Shown here in pieces: positions 1 to 8,316 of a stretch of 15,808 nt of DNA. The notes under the pieces are model-generated. The model was not told where the DNA came from. It saw only the letters and a program-made list of their open reading frames with translations, and ran no database searches. Within the stretch, counting starts at the first letter, position 1, and each line of letters opens with the position of its first letter. Origin of the DNA: an uncultured beta proteobacterium (lineage in GTDB: Bacteria > Pseudomonadota > Gammaproteobacteria > Burkholderiales > Burkholderiaceae); the NCBI GenBank assembly GCA_903845455.1, contig CAIMXN010000208.1, forward strand, positions 1 through 15,808, in the 5' to 3' direction. A program made the translations under genes and the position numbers.

Positions 1-577
1 TCGGAAAACCCGCATTCTTAATCAGGCGATTACCGCTGCACAGGGAGATTATTTAGTCTTCTTAGATGGTGACTGCATTACTCAACCAGACTTCGTAGCC
101 CGCCATCGTGAGCTTGCTAAAGCTGGCCACTTAGTAACGGGCAGTCGTGTATTACTCAATCAAGCACTCACTACCTCGCTACTATCTTGGCCACATTGGA
201 GCTTTGAGCGCTTTACTTCGAACTTATTACGCTATCGTCTGAGTGGTGGAATCAATAAATATCTATCACTCAAAATCAAACTGGGTAAGGGTACATGGCG
301 TGACTACAAACAATTTGTTTGGCGTCGTATCAAGGGTTGCAATATGGCTTGCTGGAAAGTGGATGCACTAGCCGTTCAGGGTTTTGATGAAACCATGAAG
401 GGCTGGGGTCACGAAGATGCAGACTTTGTATTTCGTTTACAGCACAATCATATTATTCGCACATCAGGTTCATGGGCAACGGAAGTTTTTCATCTTTTTC
501 ATCGCATTCATGATCAAAGTAATGCTGCAGAAAATGCCCGTCGCGTACGTGAGAAAATTTTAGCAAAAGCACTCTAA
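1..577 (+). CDS. Glycosyltransferase family 2 protein, 5'-truncated by the window edge
   Basis: An open frame runs from base 2 to a TAA at 575-577, giving about 191 codons; the N-terminus lies outside the window. The fragment contains FLDGD (second Asp of the DxD pair at 71-73), the metal/nucleotide-sugar binding motif of GT-A fold enzymes. Further on, GWGHEDADF is encoded from base 401, the acidic C-terminal motif of family 2 and galactosyltransferase-C type enzymes that holds the likely catalytic acidic residues. No membrane segment is evident in the visible part. The enzyme should transfer a sugar from a nucleotide donor to a surface glycan at the cytoplasmic face of the inner membrane. 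The next gene is a heptosyltransferase-like protein 4 bp downstream on the same strand, so lipopolysaccharide core or another cell-surface polysaccharide is the likely product. Donor and acceptor cannot be assigned. Family confidence is high and specific role low. Confidence 0.88.
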   Translation, partial: RKTRILNQAITAAQGDYLVFLDGDCITQPDFVARHRELAKAGHLVTGSRVLLNQALTTSLLSWPHWSFERFTSNLLRYRLSGGINKYLSLKIKLGKGTWRDYKQFVWRRIKGCNMACWKVDALAVQGFDETMKGWGHEDADFVFRLQHNHIIRTSGSWATEVFHLFHRIHDQSNAAENARRVREKILAKAL

Positions 578-581
578 TTTC

Positions 582-1739
582 ATGGCAAGCTTCTCATCCC
601 TTAAACCTAAAAAAGTATTGTTTATTGCCACCCGGCAAATTGGTGATGTGTTGGTCACCACCCCCCTCATCAAGCAAGCTCGAGAGCTCTGGCCTGATGC
701 AGAATTTCACTTTCTGGGTTATAGCGGCAAACTCGATATGCTCAAAGGCAATCCCGATATTGCTGAGCTGATTGAGACCTCCGACAGGCCAAAGTTTGGT
801 GAATATCTTGCACTCTTTCATCGACTCTTTCAACGCTATGACTTAGCTATCGTCACACAGCCGAGTGATCGAGCATATTTCTACGGTCTATTGGCAGCTT
901 TTAGAAGAGTGGGCATTTTAGGTGGACACCCCCAAGGTCTCACAGATCAAGACAAAGCTAAAAAAAGTAAAAGTGATCAACAAAATGCCTGGAAGCAAGC
1001 AATTTGTTTACATACAGTCGCGGTAGATTATTTTGGACAGCATGTCATCACTGAAAAGCTGCGTCTACTTGAAGTGTTTTACAAAAATCCCCAAGACTTA
1101 TTTAGTAAATCGATTTCAGTGACACCGCCCGCTGGGGAAGCTCTCACCCCCGTCATCGCCAGTCAATTGCGCTCGCCATATGTTGTAGTGCATCCAGGTC
1201 CATTAACCGCCTATAAGCGCTGGCCATTAGCTTATTGGCAAACATTGATTACTTGGTTAGTTGCACAAGGTTGGCAAGTCGTGCTCAGCGCCTCCCCAGC
1301 TAAGCAGGACTTACAACTGAATCACGATATTCTCTCTTTGTTAGATGAGCACACTCTAAATAATGTGATTAATACCGCAGGGAAACTTTCCATCCCTCAA
1401 GCGCGCAGCTTGATCCAAAGCGCATGGCTATATCTTGGTGTTGATACTTCTATCACCCATCTGGCAGCTGCTTGTAATACGCCAACTATCGCCTTATTTG
1501 GACCCACACCACCCTCGAACTTTGGTCCTTGGCCTAATGGTTTCATTGGCAAGCAACCCTACCAATTGCGTGCGCGTACTCAAACTGTCGGTAATGTCAC
1601 AATCTTGCAGGGTCCTGGTGACTGTGTGCCATGTCGCAAAGCAGGCTGCGAAGATCGCGCTGATAGTAGAAGTGAATGCTTGGATTTGCTGGAGCCCAAG
1701 CAAGTGATTGAAGCGATTCAGAGTATTGCCCTGAAATAA
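582..1739 (+). CDS. Glycosyltransferase family 9 (ADP-heptose:LPS heptosyltransferase-like)
   Basis: This 385-residue protein has the two-domain GT-B layout of family 9. The N-terminal motif RQIGDVLVTTPLI (about 18-30) carries the conserved Gly-Asp (D22). The second Rossmann domain starts near VVVHPGP (201-207), followed by YKRWP. The donor-site signature GVDTSITHLAAA (286-297) and LFGPTPPSNFGPW (305-317) follow. A C-terminal cysteine set (C348, C351, C356, C366), a spacing often seen in this family, closes the protein. Family members add heptose or a related sugar to the inner core of lipopolysaccharide in the cytoplasm. RfaQ/WaaF-type function is plausible but the exact linkage is not. The ATG lies 4 bp after the preceding glycosyltransferase stop, with only a poor Shine-Dalgarno sequence, suggesting translation coupled to that gene. 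It ends 3 bp from the convergent dnaE stop, so this is the distal end of the sugar cluster. Confidence 0.9.
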   Translation: MASFSSLKPKKVLFIATRQIGDVLVTTPLIKQARELWPDAEFHFLGYSGKLDMLKGNPDIAELIETSDRPKFGEYLALFHRLFQRYDLAIVTQPSDRAYFYGLLAAFRRVGILGGHPQGLTDQDKAKKSKSDQQNAWKQAICLHTVAVDYFGQHVITEKLRLLEVFYKNPQDLFSKSISVTPPAGEALTPVIASQLRSPYVVVHPGPLTAYKRWPLAYWQTLITWLVAQGWQVVLSASPAKQDLQLNHDILSLLDEHTLNNVINTAGKLSIPQARSLIQSAWLYLGVDTSITHLAAACNTPTIALFGPTPPSNFGPWPNGFIGKQPYQLRARTQTVGNVTILQGPGDCVPCRKAGCEDRADSRSECLDLLEPKQVIEAIQSIALK

Positions 1740-1742
1740 AAC

Positions 1743-4700
1743 TTAGTGGTATTGAACCTGAACTGGGTTCGCTTGTTTGGATGCCAGAATTTGATGAAGA
1801 CTATGCAAACAAGCATCATCAGGATAGATGCGCAGCTCTTCGGGGAACTGCATTAAACAGGCGCCACCACTGGTCGTGACTGCTGCCGTCAACATTAAGC
1901 CTTTAATACCATCATTACCAGCCGCTGTGCCTTGAGTAAATGGTACCGTTCGGTTGACCATCAAATAGGGATTGATTTGGGATCGCAAGATCTTGAGATC
2001 GGTTGCCGAATCAATACAGACATGAATATTGCGTGCAAAACGCATACGCGCTCCAGTGATATCCATCACCCCTTCGGACACCACACGCATGCCACCAGAA
2101 AATTTATCGGGGGTGACATTTACCTTAGCAACTAGCAACTCATCTTCTTTCAGCCAAGAACGGTTGGGTTCATACACCTCACTGTAAAGAGTAACTTCAA
2201 TGGCTGCAGAGCCATCGTCAATTGTTGCAATCATCATACGGCCACGTTGACCAGTCAACATGCGTGCTGAAGTAATAATGCCTGCAATCAGTTGATCTTT
2301 TCCTTCTGCTAACTTAGTAAGCGGTTGACGAATAAAGTGCGCAACTTCCTCACGATAAGCATCAAACATATGGCCAGTTAAACAGAGTCCTAAAGCGGTC
2401 TTTTCTTCTTGAAGACGCTTTTTTTCAGACCATGCTGGCTCGCGCACCAGTTCAGGCAAGTGACGATCCTCTTCACCAGCCGCCTCGAACAAACTCACTT
2501 GATGAACAGAGGCTTCTGCCTGTTCAGCAGCTTCGATCGCGCGTGCCAGCGAGGCTAATAGCGTTGAACGAATATCGTAAAGATTGCCACCCACAGCCAA
2601 ATGATCACGATACAAACTATCAAATGCACCAGCACGCATCAGCGCTTCAATCGCGCGACGATTGACTTGGCGACGATCTACGCGAGCACAAAAGTCAAAT
2701 AAATCTTTAAATGGCCCGCCAATCTCACGCACTTTCACAATCGATTCAATAGCTGCTTGACCGGTACCTCTTACCGCGCCCAAGCCATAACGAATATGAC
2801 TTAATGGAGAATCTGGCGGAGTATCTGGTGCCCTTAGTGGTGTGAACTCATAAATGCCGGTATTGATGTCTGGTGAAAACACGCGGATTTCGTTAGCCAG
2901 GCAATCGTCATACAGAATCTTCACCTTATCGGTATCATCCATCGCGAGCGATAAGTTGGCTGCCATGAATTCAGCTGGGTAATATGCTTTTAACCAAGCC
3001 GTTTGATAAGCCAATAGTGCATAAGCAGCCGCATGGGACTTATTAAATCCATAACCTGCAAAGCGCTCCATCAAGTCATAAATCTCGTTCGCTTTACCTT
3101 CAGTAATACCACCTGCTTTTGCACCATCACTAAAGATCTTGCGGTGCTGCGCCATCTCTTCTGGCTTTTTCTTACCCATCGCGCGCCGCAACATGTCGGC
3201 ACCACCGAGTGAGTAACCCCCGATCATCTGCGCCATCTGCATCACCTGCTCCTGATACACCATGATGCCGTAGGTTTCACGTAGAACAGACTCGATCCGC
3301 GGATCGGGATACTCTACTTTTTGGCGACCATGCTTACGCTCAATAAAGTCTGGAATGAGATCCATTGGACCTGGGCGATACAAGGCAACCAAGGCAATAA
3401 TGTCTTCAAAGCGGTCCGGTTTAGCCTCACGCAGCATCCCTTGCATGCCGCGACTTTCCAGCTGAAACACGGCGACAGTGTTGGCTTTCTTCAGAACCTC
3501 AAAGGCACCTTCGTCATCGAGCGGTATCTCGCCAATATTCCAAGTTTGACGAGCGGCATGTAGCGTCTTAATCCAACGTTGGGCCGCCGCCAAAATCGTG
3601 AGCGTGGTCAAACCCAAGAAGTCAAACTTCACCAAGCCAATGGCTTCAACGTCATCTTTATCAAACTGACTAATGACAGAGTTGCTATCTTGGTCCTTAG
3701 AATCTTTTGCTTCTTGGGTATAGAGTGGGCAAAAATCCGTTAAACGTCCGGGGGCGATCAAAACGCCACCTGCATGCATACCCACGTTGCGGGTCATACC
3801 CTCTAACTGCTGAGCTAAAGATAATAGCTGACGTACTTCATCTTCATTCTTCTCGCGCTCGGCTAATTGCTTTTCTTCTTTCTTGGCAATTTCAATAGTC
3901 ATGTACTGACCAGGTTTATTGGGAACAAGTTTTGCAATACCATCGACAAAGTTGTAGCCCTGCTCAAGTACGCGACCCACATCACGAATTGCCGCTCTTG
4001 CTGCCATCGTGCCAAATGTCGCAATCTGACTGACCGCATCTTTACCGTACTTATCTTTGACGTATTGAATAACACGATCACGTCCATGTTGGCAAAAGTC
4101 AATATCGAAGTCGGGCATAGATACCCGCTCTGGATTTAAGAAGCGCTCAAACAGCAAGTTGTAACGCAGTGGGTCAAGGTCGGTAATCCCTAATGAGTAG
4201 GCTACTAAAGACCCCGCACCAGATCCACGGCCGGGGCCTACTGGTACCCCATTATTTTTTGCCCAGTTAATGAAGTCGGCCACGATCAAAAAGTAACCAG
4301 GAAAACCCATTTGAGAAATCGTCTTCACCTCAAACACCAAGCGCTCGTGATAGCGTGACTTTTCTTTAGCGCGCACCTCTGGATCCGGAAAGTTTCGCTC
4401 CATATGGCGATCCAAACCAATCTCTGAGAGCGCTAAGAGATATTCATCCAAAGTAATCCCTGGTGGCGTCGGAAAATCTGGCAGGCGGGGCTGGCCTAGT
4501 ACTAAAGTCAAGTTGCAACGCTTGGCAATCTCGACAGAATTTGCCAGTGCTATTGGAAGATCAGCAAAACGTTTTTCCATCTCCTCCTGAGATAAGAAAT
4601 ACTGCTCTTCATTAAATTTCTTTTGCCGGCGTGGATTACCCAAGAGCTCACCTTCAGCAATACAAACACGGGCCTCATGGGCCGTAAAATCACTTCCTTT

Positions 4701-5354
4701 CATGAACTGCACAGGATGCGTAGCCACTACAGGCAAATCCATCTTGCTGGCCAAATGACAGGCTAGCTGCAGATGTTGCTCATCTTGCGGATGCCCACCC
4801 CGCTGCACTTCAATAAAAAATGAATTTGGAAAACTCTTGGCCCAGCGAGCTGCTGCTACCTTGGCTTGTTCTTCCTGGCCAGCGAGTAGGGCAACACCAA
4901 CATCACCCCATCGTCCACCAGATAAAGCAATCAGACCATGGGCTAAGGTTTTGTTGGCCTTCTTATCTTCAGCTTTAGATGCAGGCTCTGTAAACCAAAC
5001 AGGATTCACTTCAGCACGGCCGCGGGATTGGTTCTCCAAAGAGGCGCGACTGAGCAACTGACACAGGTTCAGGTAACCAGAATGGTTTTGCACCAACAAC
5101 AATAAGCGATGAGGTTGATCAGGATCCTGAGGATTACTAACCCAAACATCAGCGCCAGCAATGGGTTTAATGCCTTTAGCACGCGCGGCAGTATAAAACC
5201 GTATTAAACCAAATAAGTTACTCAGATCAGTCAGGGCTAACGCTCCCATCTCATCTTTTTCGGCCTGTGCTACTGCATCGTCTATGCGAACGACTCCATC
5301 CGTAATTGAAAACTCGGAATGAAGACGAAGATGAACAAAACGGGGTGAAGCCAT
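1743..5354 (-). CDS. dnaE: DNA polymerase III subunit alpha
   Basis: The replicative polymerase catalytic subunit, 1203 residues (E. coli DnaE is 1160). The N-terminus MASPRFVHLRLHSEFS aligns by eye with the E. coli start, supporting this ATG. A PHP domain fills about residues 5-270. The first PHP motif reads HLRLHS and the second LTDLSN, so histidine ligands of an active PHP nuclease are replaced, as in E. coli; proofreading presumably comes from a separate DnaQ. The polymerase core contains PGRGSGAGS (374-382), the catalytic PDFDID (D417, D419) and KFDFLG (D578). Helix-hairpin-helix-type sequence lies near 860-915, followed by a clamp-binding motif QVSLF (952-956) and an OB-fold region (about 1020-1100). 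The gene is head to head with gluQ across 15 bp and tail to tail with the glycosyltransferase across 3 bp. Its promoter must therefore lie inside gluQ or further away. Confidence 0.98.
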   Translation of the reverse strand: MASPRFVHLRLHSEFSITDGVVRIDDAVAQAEKDEMGALALTDLSNLFGLIRFYTAARAKGIKPIAGADVWVSNPQDPDQPHRLLLLVQNHSGYLNLCQLLSRASLENQSRGRAEVNPVWFTEPASKAEDKKANKTLAHGLIALSGGRWGDVGVALLAGQEEQAKVAAARWAKSFPNSFFIEVQRGGHPQDEQHLQLACHLASKMDLPVVATHPVQFMKGSDFTAHEARVCIAEGELLGNPRRQKKFNEEQYFLSQEEMEKRFADLPIALANSVEIAKRCNLTLVLGQPRLPDFPTPPGITLDEYLLALSEIGLDRHMERNFPDPEVRAKEKSRYHERLVFEVKTISQMGFPGYFLIVADFINWAKNNGVPVGPGRGSGAGSLVAYSLGITDLDPLRYNLLFERFLNPERVSMPDFDIDFCQHGRDRVIQYVKDKYGKDAVSQIATFGTMAARAAIRDVGRVLEQGYNFVDGIAKLVPNKPGQYMTIEIAKKEEKQLAEREKNEDEVRQLLSLAQQLEGMTRNVGMHAGGVLIAPGRLTDFCPLYTQEAKDSKDQDSNSVISQFDKDDVEAIGLVKFDFLGLTTLTILAAAQRWIKTLHAARQTWNIGEIPLDDEGAFEVLKKANTVAVFQLESRGMQGMLREAKPDRFEDIIALVALYRPGPMDLIPDFIERKHGRQKVEYPDPRIESVLRETYGIMVYQEQVMQMAQMIGGYSLGGADMLRRAMGKKKPEEMAQHRKIFSDGAKAGGITEGKANEIYDLMERFAGYGFNKSHAAAYALLAYQTAWLKAYYPAEFMAANLSLAMDDTDKVKILYDDCLANEIRVFSPDINTGIYEFTPLRAPDTPPDSPLSHIRYGLGAVRGTGQAAIESIVKVREIGGPFKDLFDFCARVDRRQVNRRAIEALMRAGAFDSLYRDHLAVGGNLYDIRSTLLASLARAIEAAEQAEASVHQVSLFEAAGEEDRHLPELVREPAWSEKKRLQEEKTALGLCLTGHMFDAYREEVAHFIRQPLTKLAEGKDQLIAGIITSARMLTGQRGRMMIATIDDGSAAIEVTLYSEVYEPNRSWLKEDELLVAKVNVTPDKFSGGMRVVSEGVMDITGARMRFARNIHVCIDSATDLKILRSQINPYLMVNRTVPFTQGTAAGNDGIKGLMLTAAVTTSGGACLMQFPEELRIYPDDACLHSLHQILASKQANPVQVQYH

Positions 5355-5369
5355 GAGATCATTTTAGCT

Positions 5370-6317
5370 GTGTACGACCCAAAGAATCCCCCATCCCCAG
5401 CCAGCGCCTATCGCGGGCGATTTGCCCCCTCGCCTACCGGCCCGCTCCATGCTGGATCACTAGTGGCTGCCCTCGGAAGCTGGCTAGATGCAAAGAAAAA
5501 TGGAGGTAAGTGGCTACTTAGAATTGAGGATATAGATGGGCCAAGATGTATCCCTGGGGCTGACCTGGACATCATGCGCCAATTACTGGCCTGCGGCCTG
5601 CAGTGGGACGAAGAGGTGACTTGGCAATCCGAGCGCCAAGATCGCTACAAAACCGCTCTAGAGGTCTTAAATCAGCATAAACACTTGTATTCCTGCGCCT
5701 GTTCCCGCCAAACCATTGCCAATGCCCTTGCAGTTCAAGGAATTGAAACTCCACGCAATCAAGAGATGATTTACCCCGGCACCTGCCACCCCACCCAGAT
5801 CCAAATAAATGCCTTAACAACAGAGAAAGTAGCTTGGAGGTTAGCCCTGCCTAAAGACCTCATCATCGAATTTGAAGATAAGCGTCTCGGAACTCAAAAA
5901 CAGAACCTCAATCAAGCCGTGGGAGACTTCGTACTCCGTCGCAATGATGGCCTCTTTACCTATCAGCTAGCGGTAGTGGTGGATGATGCCGAGCAAAATA
6001 TCACACATATTGTGCGTGGCGAAGATTTACTGAGCAATACCGCAAGACAAATCTATTTGCAAACTCTACTCGGTTACAACAGGCCCCACTATTTACACCT
6101 AGCACTCGTCCTTGATCAGGATGGAGAAAAACTGAGCAAACAAACTTTAGCAACTCAAATTAATACACAGGATTCCAAAAGTGCCTTAGTTGAATTGCAA
6201 AAAGCGGCTAGTCACTTGGGTTTACGAGGTTTGCCCAGCAGAAAAGATCTTTCAATTGCAGAGTGGCTATTGGCAGCCACTCATGCATGGGGAAATCAGC
6301 GTATTGAGGAAAAATAA
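5370..6317 (+). CDS. gluQ: Glutamyl-Q tRNA(Asp) synthetase
   Basis: A 315-residue truncated glutamyl-tRNA synthetase paralogue lacking the anticodon-binding half (E. coli YadB is 308). It activates glutamate and attaches it to the queuosine at position 34 of tRNA-Asp. The class I signature is RFAPSPTGPLHAGS (17-30), with HAGS in place of HIGH at 27-30. The KMSKS-loop equivalent is KLSK (254-257). A zinc site of YadB type is present: C109, C111, Y135 and C139. The start is GTG at 5370: an in-frame stop lies at 5346-5348, there is no ATG before the signature motif, and ATC/ATT are the only near-alternatives. A GAG at 5355-5357 is the only Shine-Dalgarno-like sequence and is weak. It is divergent from dnaE with a 15-bp gap and convergent with rhlE across 28 bp. 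Confidence 0.95.
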   Translation: MYDPKNPPSPASAYRGRFAPSPTGPLHAGSLVAALGSWLDAKKNGGKWLLRIEDIDGPRCIPGADLDIMRQLLACGLQWDEEVTWQSERQDRYKTALEVLNQHKHLYSCACSRQTIANALAVQGIETPRNQEMIYPGTCHPTQIQINALTTEKVAWRLALPKDLIIEFEDKRLGTQKQNLNQAVGDFVLRRNDGLFTYQLAVVVDDAEQNITHIVRGEDLLSNTARQIYLQTLLGYNRPHYLHLALVLDQDGEKLSKQTLATQINTQDSKSALVELQKAASHLGLRGLPSRKDLSIAEWLLAATHAWGNQRIEEK

Positions 6318-6345
6318 AACAGCTCTTTACAGTCTTACCGCAATA

Positions 6346-7800
6346 CTATTTTTTCTTAAAGCCACCGAGCAAAGCACCAACAGTAGGCTTCGCAGGAGTA
6401 ATCCCTACCTTCCTAATCTCTGGCGCTGCCGCTCCATCCGGGTTGCTAGCCTTAGGAGTACTAGCTGCCTCATAAGGCATATAGAAAAATGGGTCTGACA
6501 TTTTTGCTGGTGCAGCTTGTGCCGATGAGCTTCTGCCTGGCGATGCAGTCCTGCTTGGTGATGACACTTTACTGGGTGAAAAGTCTCCTTCAGGTAAGGG
6601 CTTCACATCCAATTTACGCTTCATCAACTTTTCGATATCGTCAAGCAAGCGCTTTTCACTCGCATCTACCAGAGCAATCGCATCACCTGTACTACCAGCG
6701 CGGCCAGTACGGCCAATACGGTGAATAAAATCTTCCGCACTAAATGGCAATTCGTGATTAATCACACAAGGCATATCCGGAATATCCAAACCACGAGCAG
6801 CAACATCAGTAGCAACCAATGCTTCGATTGCGCCTGACTTAAAGGCATCTAAAGTTAAAGTACGTTCACCTTGGCTCTTATCTCCATGAATAGCGCCAGC
6901 CTTAATGCCATCTCGCTCGAGAGCCCGCGACAATCTTGCGCAGCCTAAACGACTATTAGTAAAAATAATGCACTGCCGCGATAAGCCTTGTCGTGCACGT
7001 GATTCTAGAATTTTGACAATCGCGCGTTGCTTATCTGCAGAGGACACCATATGCACAACCTGACTAACAGTATCGGCTGCGGCATTTTGGCGCGCCACTT
7101 CAACCGTCACTGGCGTCCGTAAATAACTTTGTGCCAACTTCTTAATCTCAGGAGAGAAAGTTGCTGAGAATAAGAGGGTTTGGCGTTGTGCCGGAATTAA
7201 ATCAATGATGCGTTGTAGATCGGGCAAGAAGCCCATATCCAACATGCGATCAGCCTCATCCAATACGAGGATTTCTACTTGCGATAAGTTTGCGACTTTA
7301 GATCCAAGGTGATCGAGTAATCGTCCTGGAGTAGCAATTAAAATCTCTACGCCGTTACGTAAGATCGCAACTTGCTCTTTCATATCCACACCACCATAAA
7401 CCACGGCAGCACGTAAATCCGTATGCTTTGAGTAACTCGCCGCATTCTCCGATACCTGTACCGCCAACTCACGTGTTGGTGTTAAGACTAAAGCACGAAT
7501 CGGGTGACGCGCCGGTGAAGAGCTTTTACTAGCATGCCGCAAGATTTTTTGAATAATCGGCAATACGAAAGCGGCAGTTTTACCGGTACCCGTTTGCGCT
7601 GCGCCCATCAAATCTCTACCCTCTAATACATGAGGGATAGCTTTCGCTTGAATCGGTGTTGGGGTGATGTAACCCTGATCCGACACCGCTTTTTGAATCA
7701 GCGGATCTAAACCAAAGTCAGCAAAAGTAATTGTTGCTTCAGGGGCGCTGTCTTCAGCAACCCCTGTGGGGGTGTTTATTTCAGTAACAGTATTAATCAA
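6346..7800 (-). CDS. rhlE: DEAD-box ATP-dependent RNA helicase, RhlE type
   Basis: A 484-residue helicase with a full motif series. The Q motif region ends in PTPIQ (47-51); motif I is AQTGTGKT (68-75); Ia is PTRELA; Ib is TPGR; II is DEAD (181-184); III is SAT (212-214). In the second RecA domain are FTNS (280-283), ARGLDIP (335-341) and HRIGRTGR (360-367). It unwinds RNA duplexes with ATP and probably acts in RNA turnover or ribosome assembly in the cytoplasm. The C-terminal tail (about 400-484) is low complexity, rich in Ser, Pro, Ala and Lys, with repeated S-P-S type steps and a basic end, typical of RhlE-like tails that aid RNA binding. The start is TTG at 7800: the frame upstream reads TAA GTT ACC TTG, where that TAA is the stop of the preceding gene, and no ATG precedes the Q motif. 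The 6-bp gap implies translational coupling to the GlcG-like gene. Confidence 0.95.
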   Translation of the reverse strand: MINTVTEINTPTGVAEDSAPEATITFADFGLDPLIQKAVSDQGYITPTPIQAKAIPHVLEGRDLMGAAQTGTGKTAAFVLPIIQKILRHASKSSSPARHPIRALVLTPTRELAVQVSENAASYSKHTDLRAAVVYGGVDMKEQVAILRNGVEILIATPGRLLDHLGSKVANLSQVEILVLDEADRMLDMGFLPDLQRIIDLIPAQRQTLLFSATFSPEIKKLAQSYLRTPVTVEVARQNAAADTVSQVVHMVSSADKQRAIVKILESRARQGLSRQCIIFTNSRLGCARLSRALERDGIKAGAIHGDKSQGERTLTLDAFKSGAIEALVATDVAARGLDIPDMPCVINHELPFSAEDFIHRIGRTGRAGSTGDAIALVDASEKRLLDDIEKLMKRKLDVKPLPEGDFSPSKVSSPSRTASPGRSSSAQAAPAKMSDPFFYMPYEAASTPKASNPDGAAAPEIRKVGITPAKPTVGALLGGFKKK

Positions 7801-7806
7801 GGTAAC

Positions 7807-8232
7807 TTACAAGATGGCCGCAATGCCGGCCTTAGCAGTGGCAGCATCCTCGGTCGATTTAACGCCGGAAACGCCGACTGCGCCGATGGTAAACCCATTT
7901 ACCTCAATATTGACCCCACCTTCTAACATCCCAGAAATATGCGGGACTGACAAGAAAGAAATGCGGCCGGTATTAATAATCTCTTCATAAACGCGGCTCT
8001 CACGTTTACCCATGGCTGATGTGCGCGCTTTTTCCTGAGCAATATAGGCAGATACAGGAGCACAACCATCGCGACGAATCAAACCCAATACATGACCGCC
8101 ATCATCGCAAACAGCAATGGTCACAGCGAAGTTATTTTCAGCAGCATATTGATTCGCAGCATCCAAAATCTTTTGGGCATCTGCTTGGGTTAAATAAGGT
8201 TTGGTAGCTAACATATTTATTAATCTTTCCAT
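7807..8232 (-). CDS. GlcG/HbpS family heme-binding-like protein
   Basis: A 141-residue protein of the GlcG/HbpS (DUF336) family. The family pattern is visible: LTQADAQKILDAA (14-26), a central IAVCDDGGHVLGLIRRDG and the Gly-rich end NGFTIGAVGVSGVKSTEDAATAKAGI. Members are small oligomeric alpha/beta proteins. HbpS binds heme, and GlcG is encoded in glycolate-oxidation operons, with an unclear role. No signal peptide is seen, so it is probably cytoplasmic. Two ATGs are possible. The outer one at 8232 is given here but has almost no ribosome site. The ATG at 8214 (135 residues, starting MLATKPYL) has GGAAAG about 10 bases upstream and begins closer to the family norm, so it may be the true start. 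It lies 84 bp after the serine-glyoxylate aminotransferase and 6 bp before rhlE, which fits a glyoxylate-linked role. Confidence 0.85.
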   Translation of the reverse strand: MERLINMLATKPYLTQADAQKILDAANQYAAENNFAVTIAVCDDGGHVLGLIRRDGCAPVSAYIAQEKARTSAMGKRESRVYEEIINTGRISFLSVPHISGMLEGGVNIEVNGFTIGAVGVSGVKSTEDAATAKAGIAAIL

Positions 8233-8295
8233 CTCAATGGTTATTAGTGCGCGATAAACGGGTTAGCGTTTTAATCACTTTGCTCAATTTTCTCA

Positions 8296-8301
8296 ATTAT
8301 A
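8296..8301 (-). promoter_or_regulatory. Candidate -10 element (TATAAT) upstream of the GlcG-like gene
   Basis: On the minus strand this hexamer reads TATAAT, a perfect sigma-70 -10 match, in the 84-bp gap between the aminotransferase and the GlcG-like gene. Transcription would start near 8289, giving a leader of roughly 55-75 bases depending on the start codon used. No good -35 was found at 16-18 bp; the nearest candidate has only about half the consensus. It could give the GlcG-like/rhlE pair expression independent of the regulated aminotransferase promoter. A lone hexamer in AT-rich DNA is weak evidence. Confidence 0.35.
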
Positions 8302-8316
8302 GTTTGTATGGCCGGC

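Noticed and set aside
1435..1707. 90-codon plus-strand frame inside the family 9 glycosyltransferase
   Set aside because: It is an out-of-frame reading through the donor-binding motif of a well-supported gene; no independent evidence.
1754..1770. Possible hairpin GAACC-(7 nt)-GGTTC just after the glycosyltransferase stop as a terminator
   Set aside because: The stem is only 5 bp, the following T run is interrupted, and it lies in the dnaE C-terminal coding sequence, which explains the bases.
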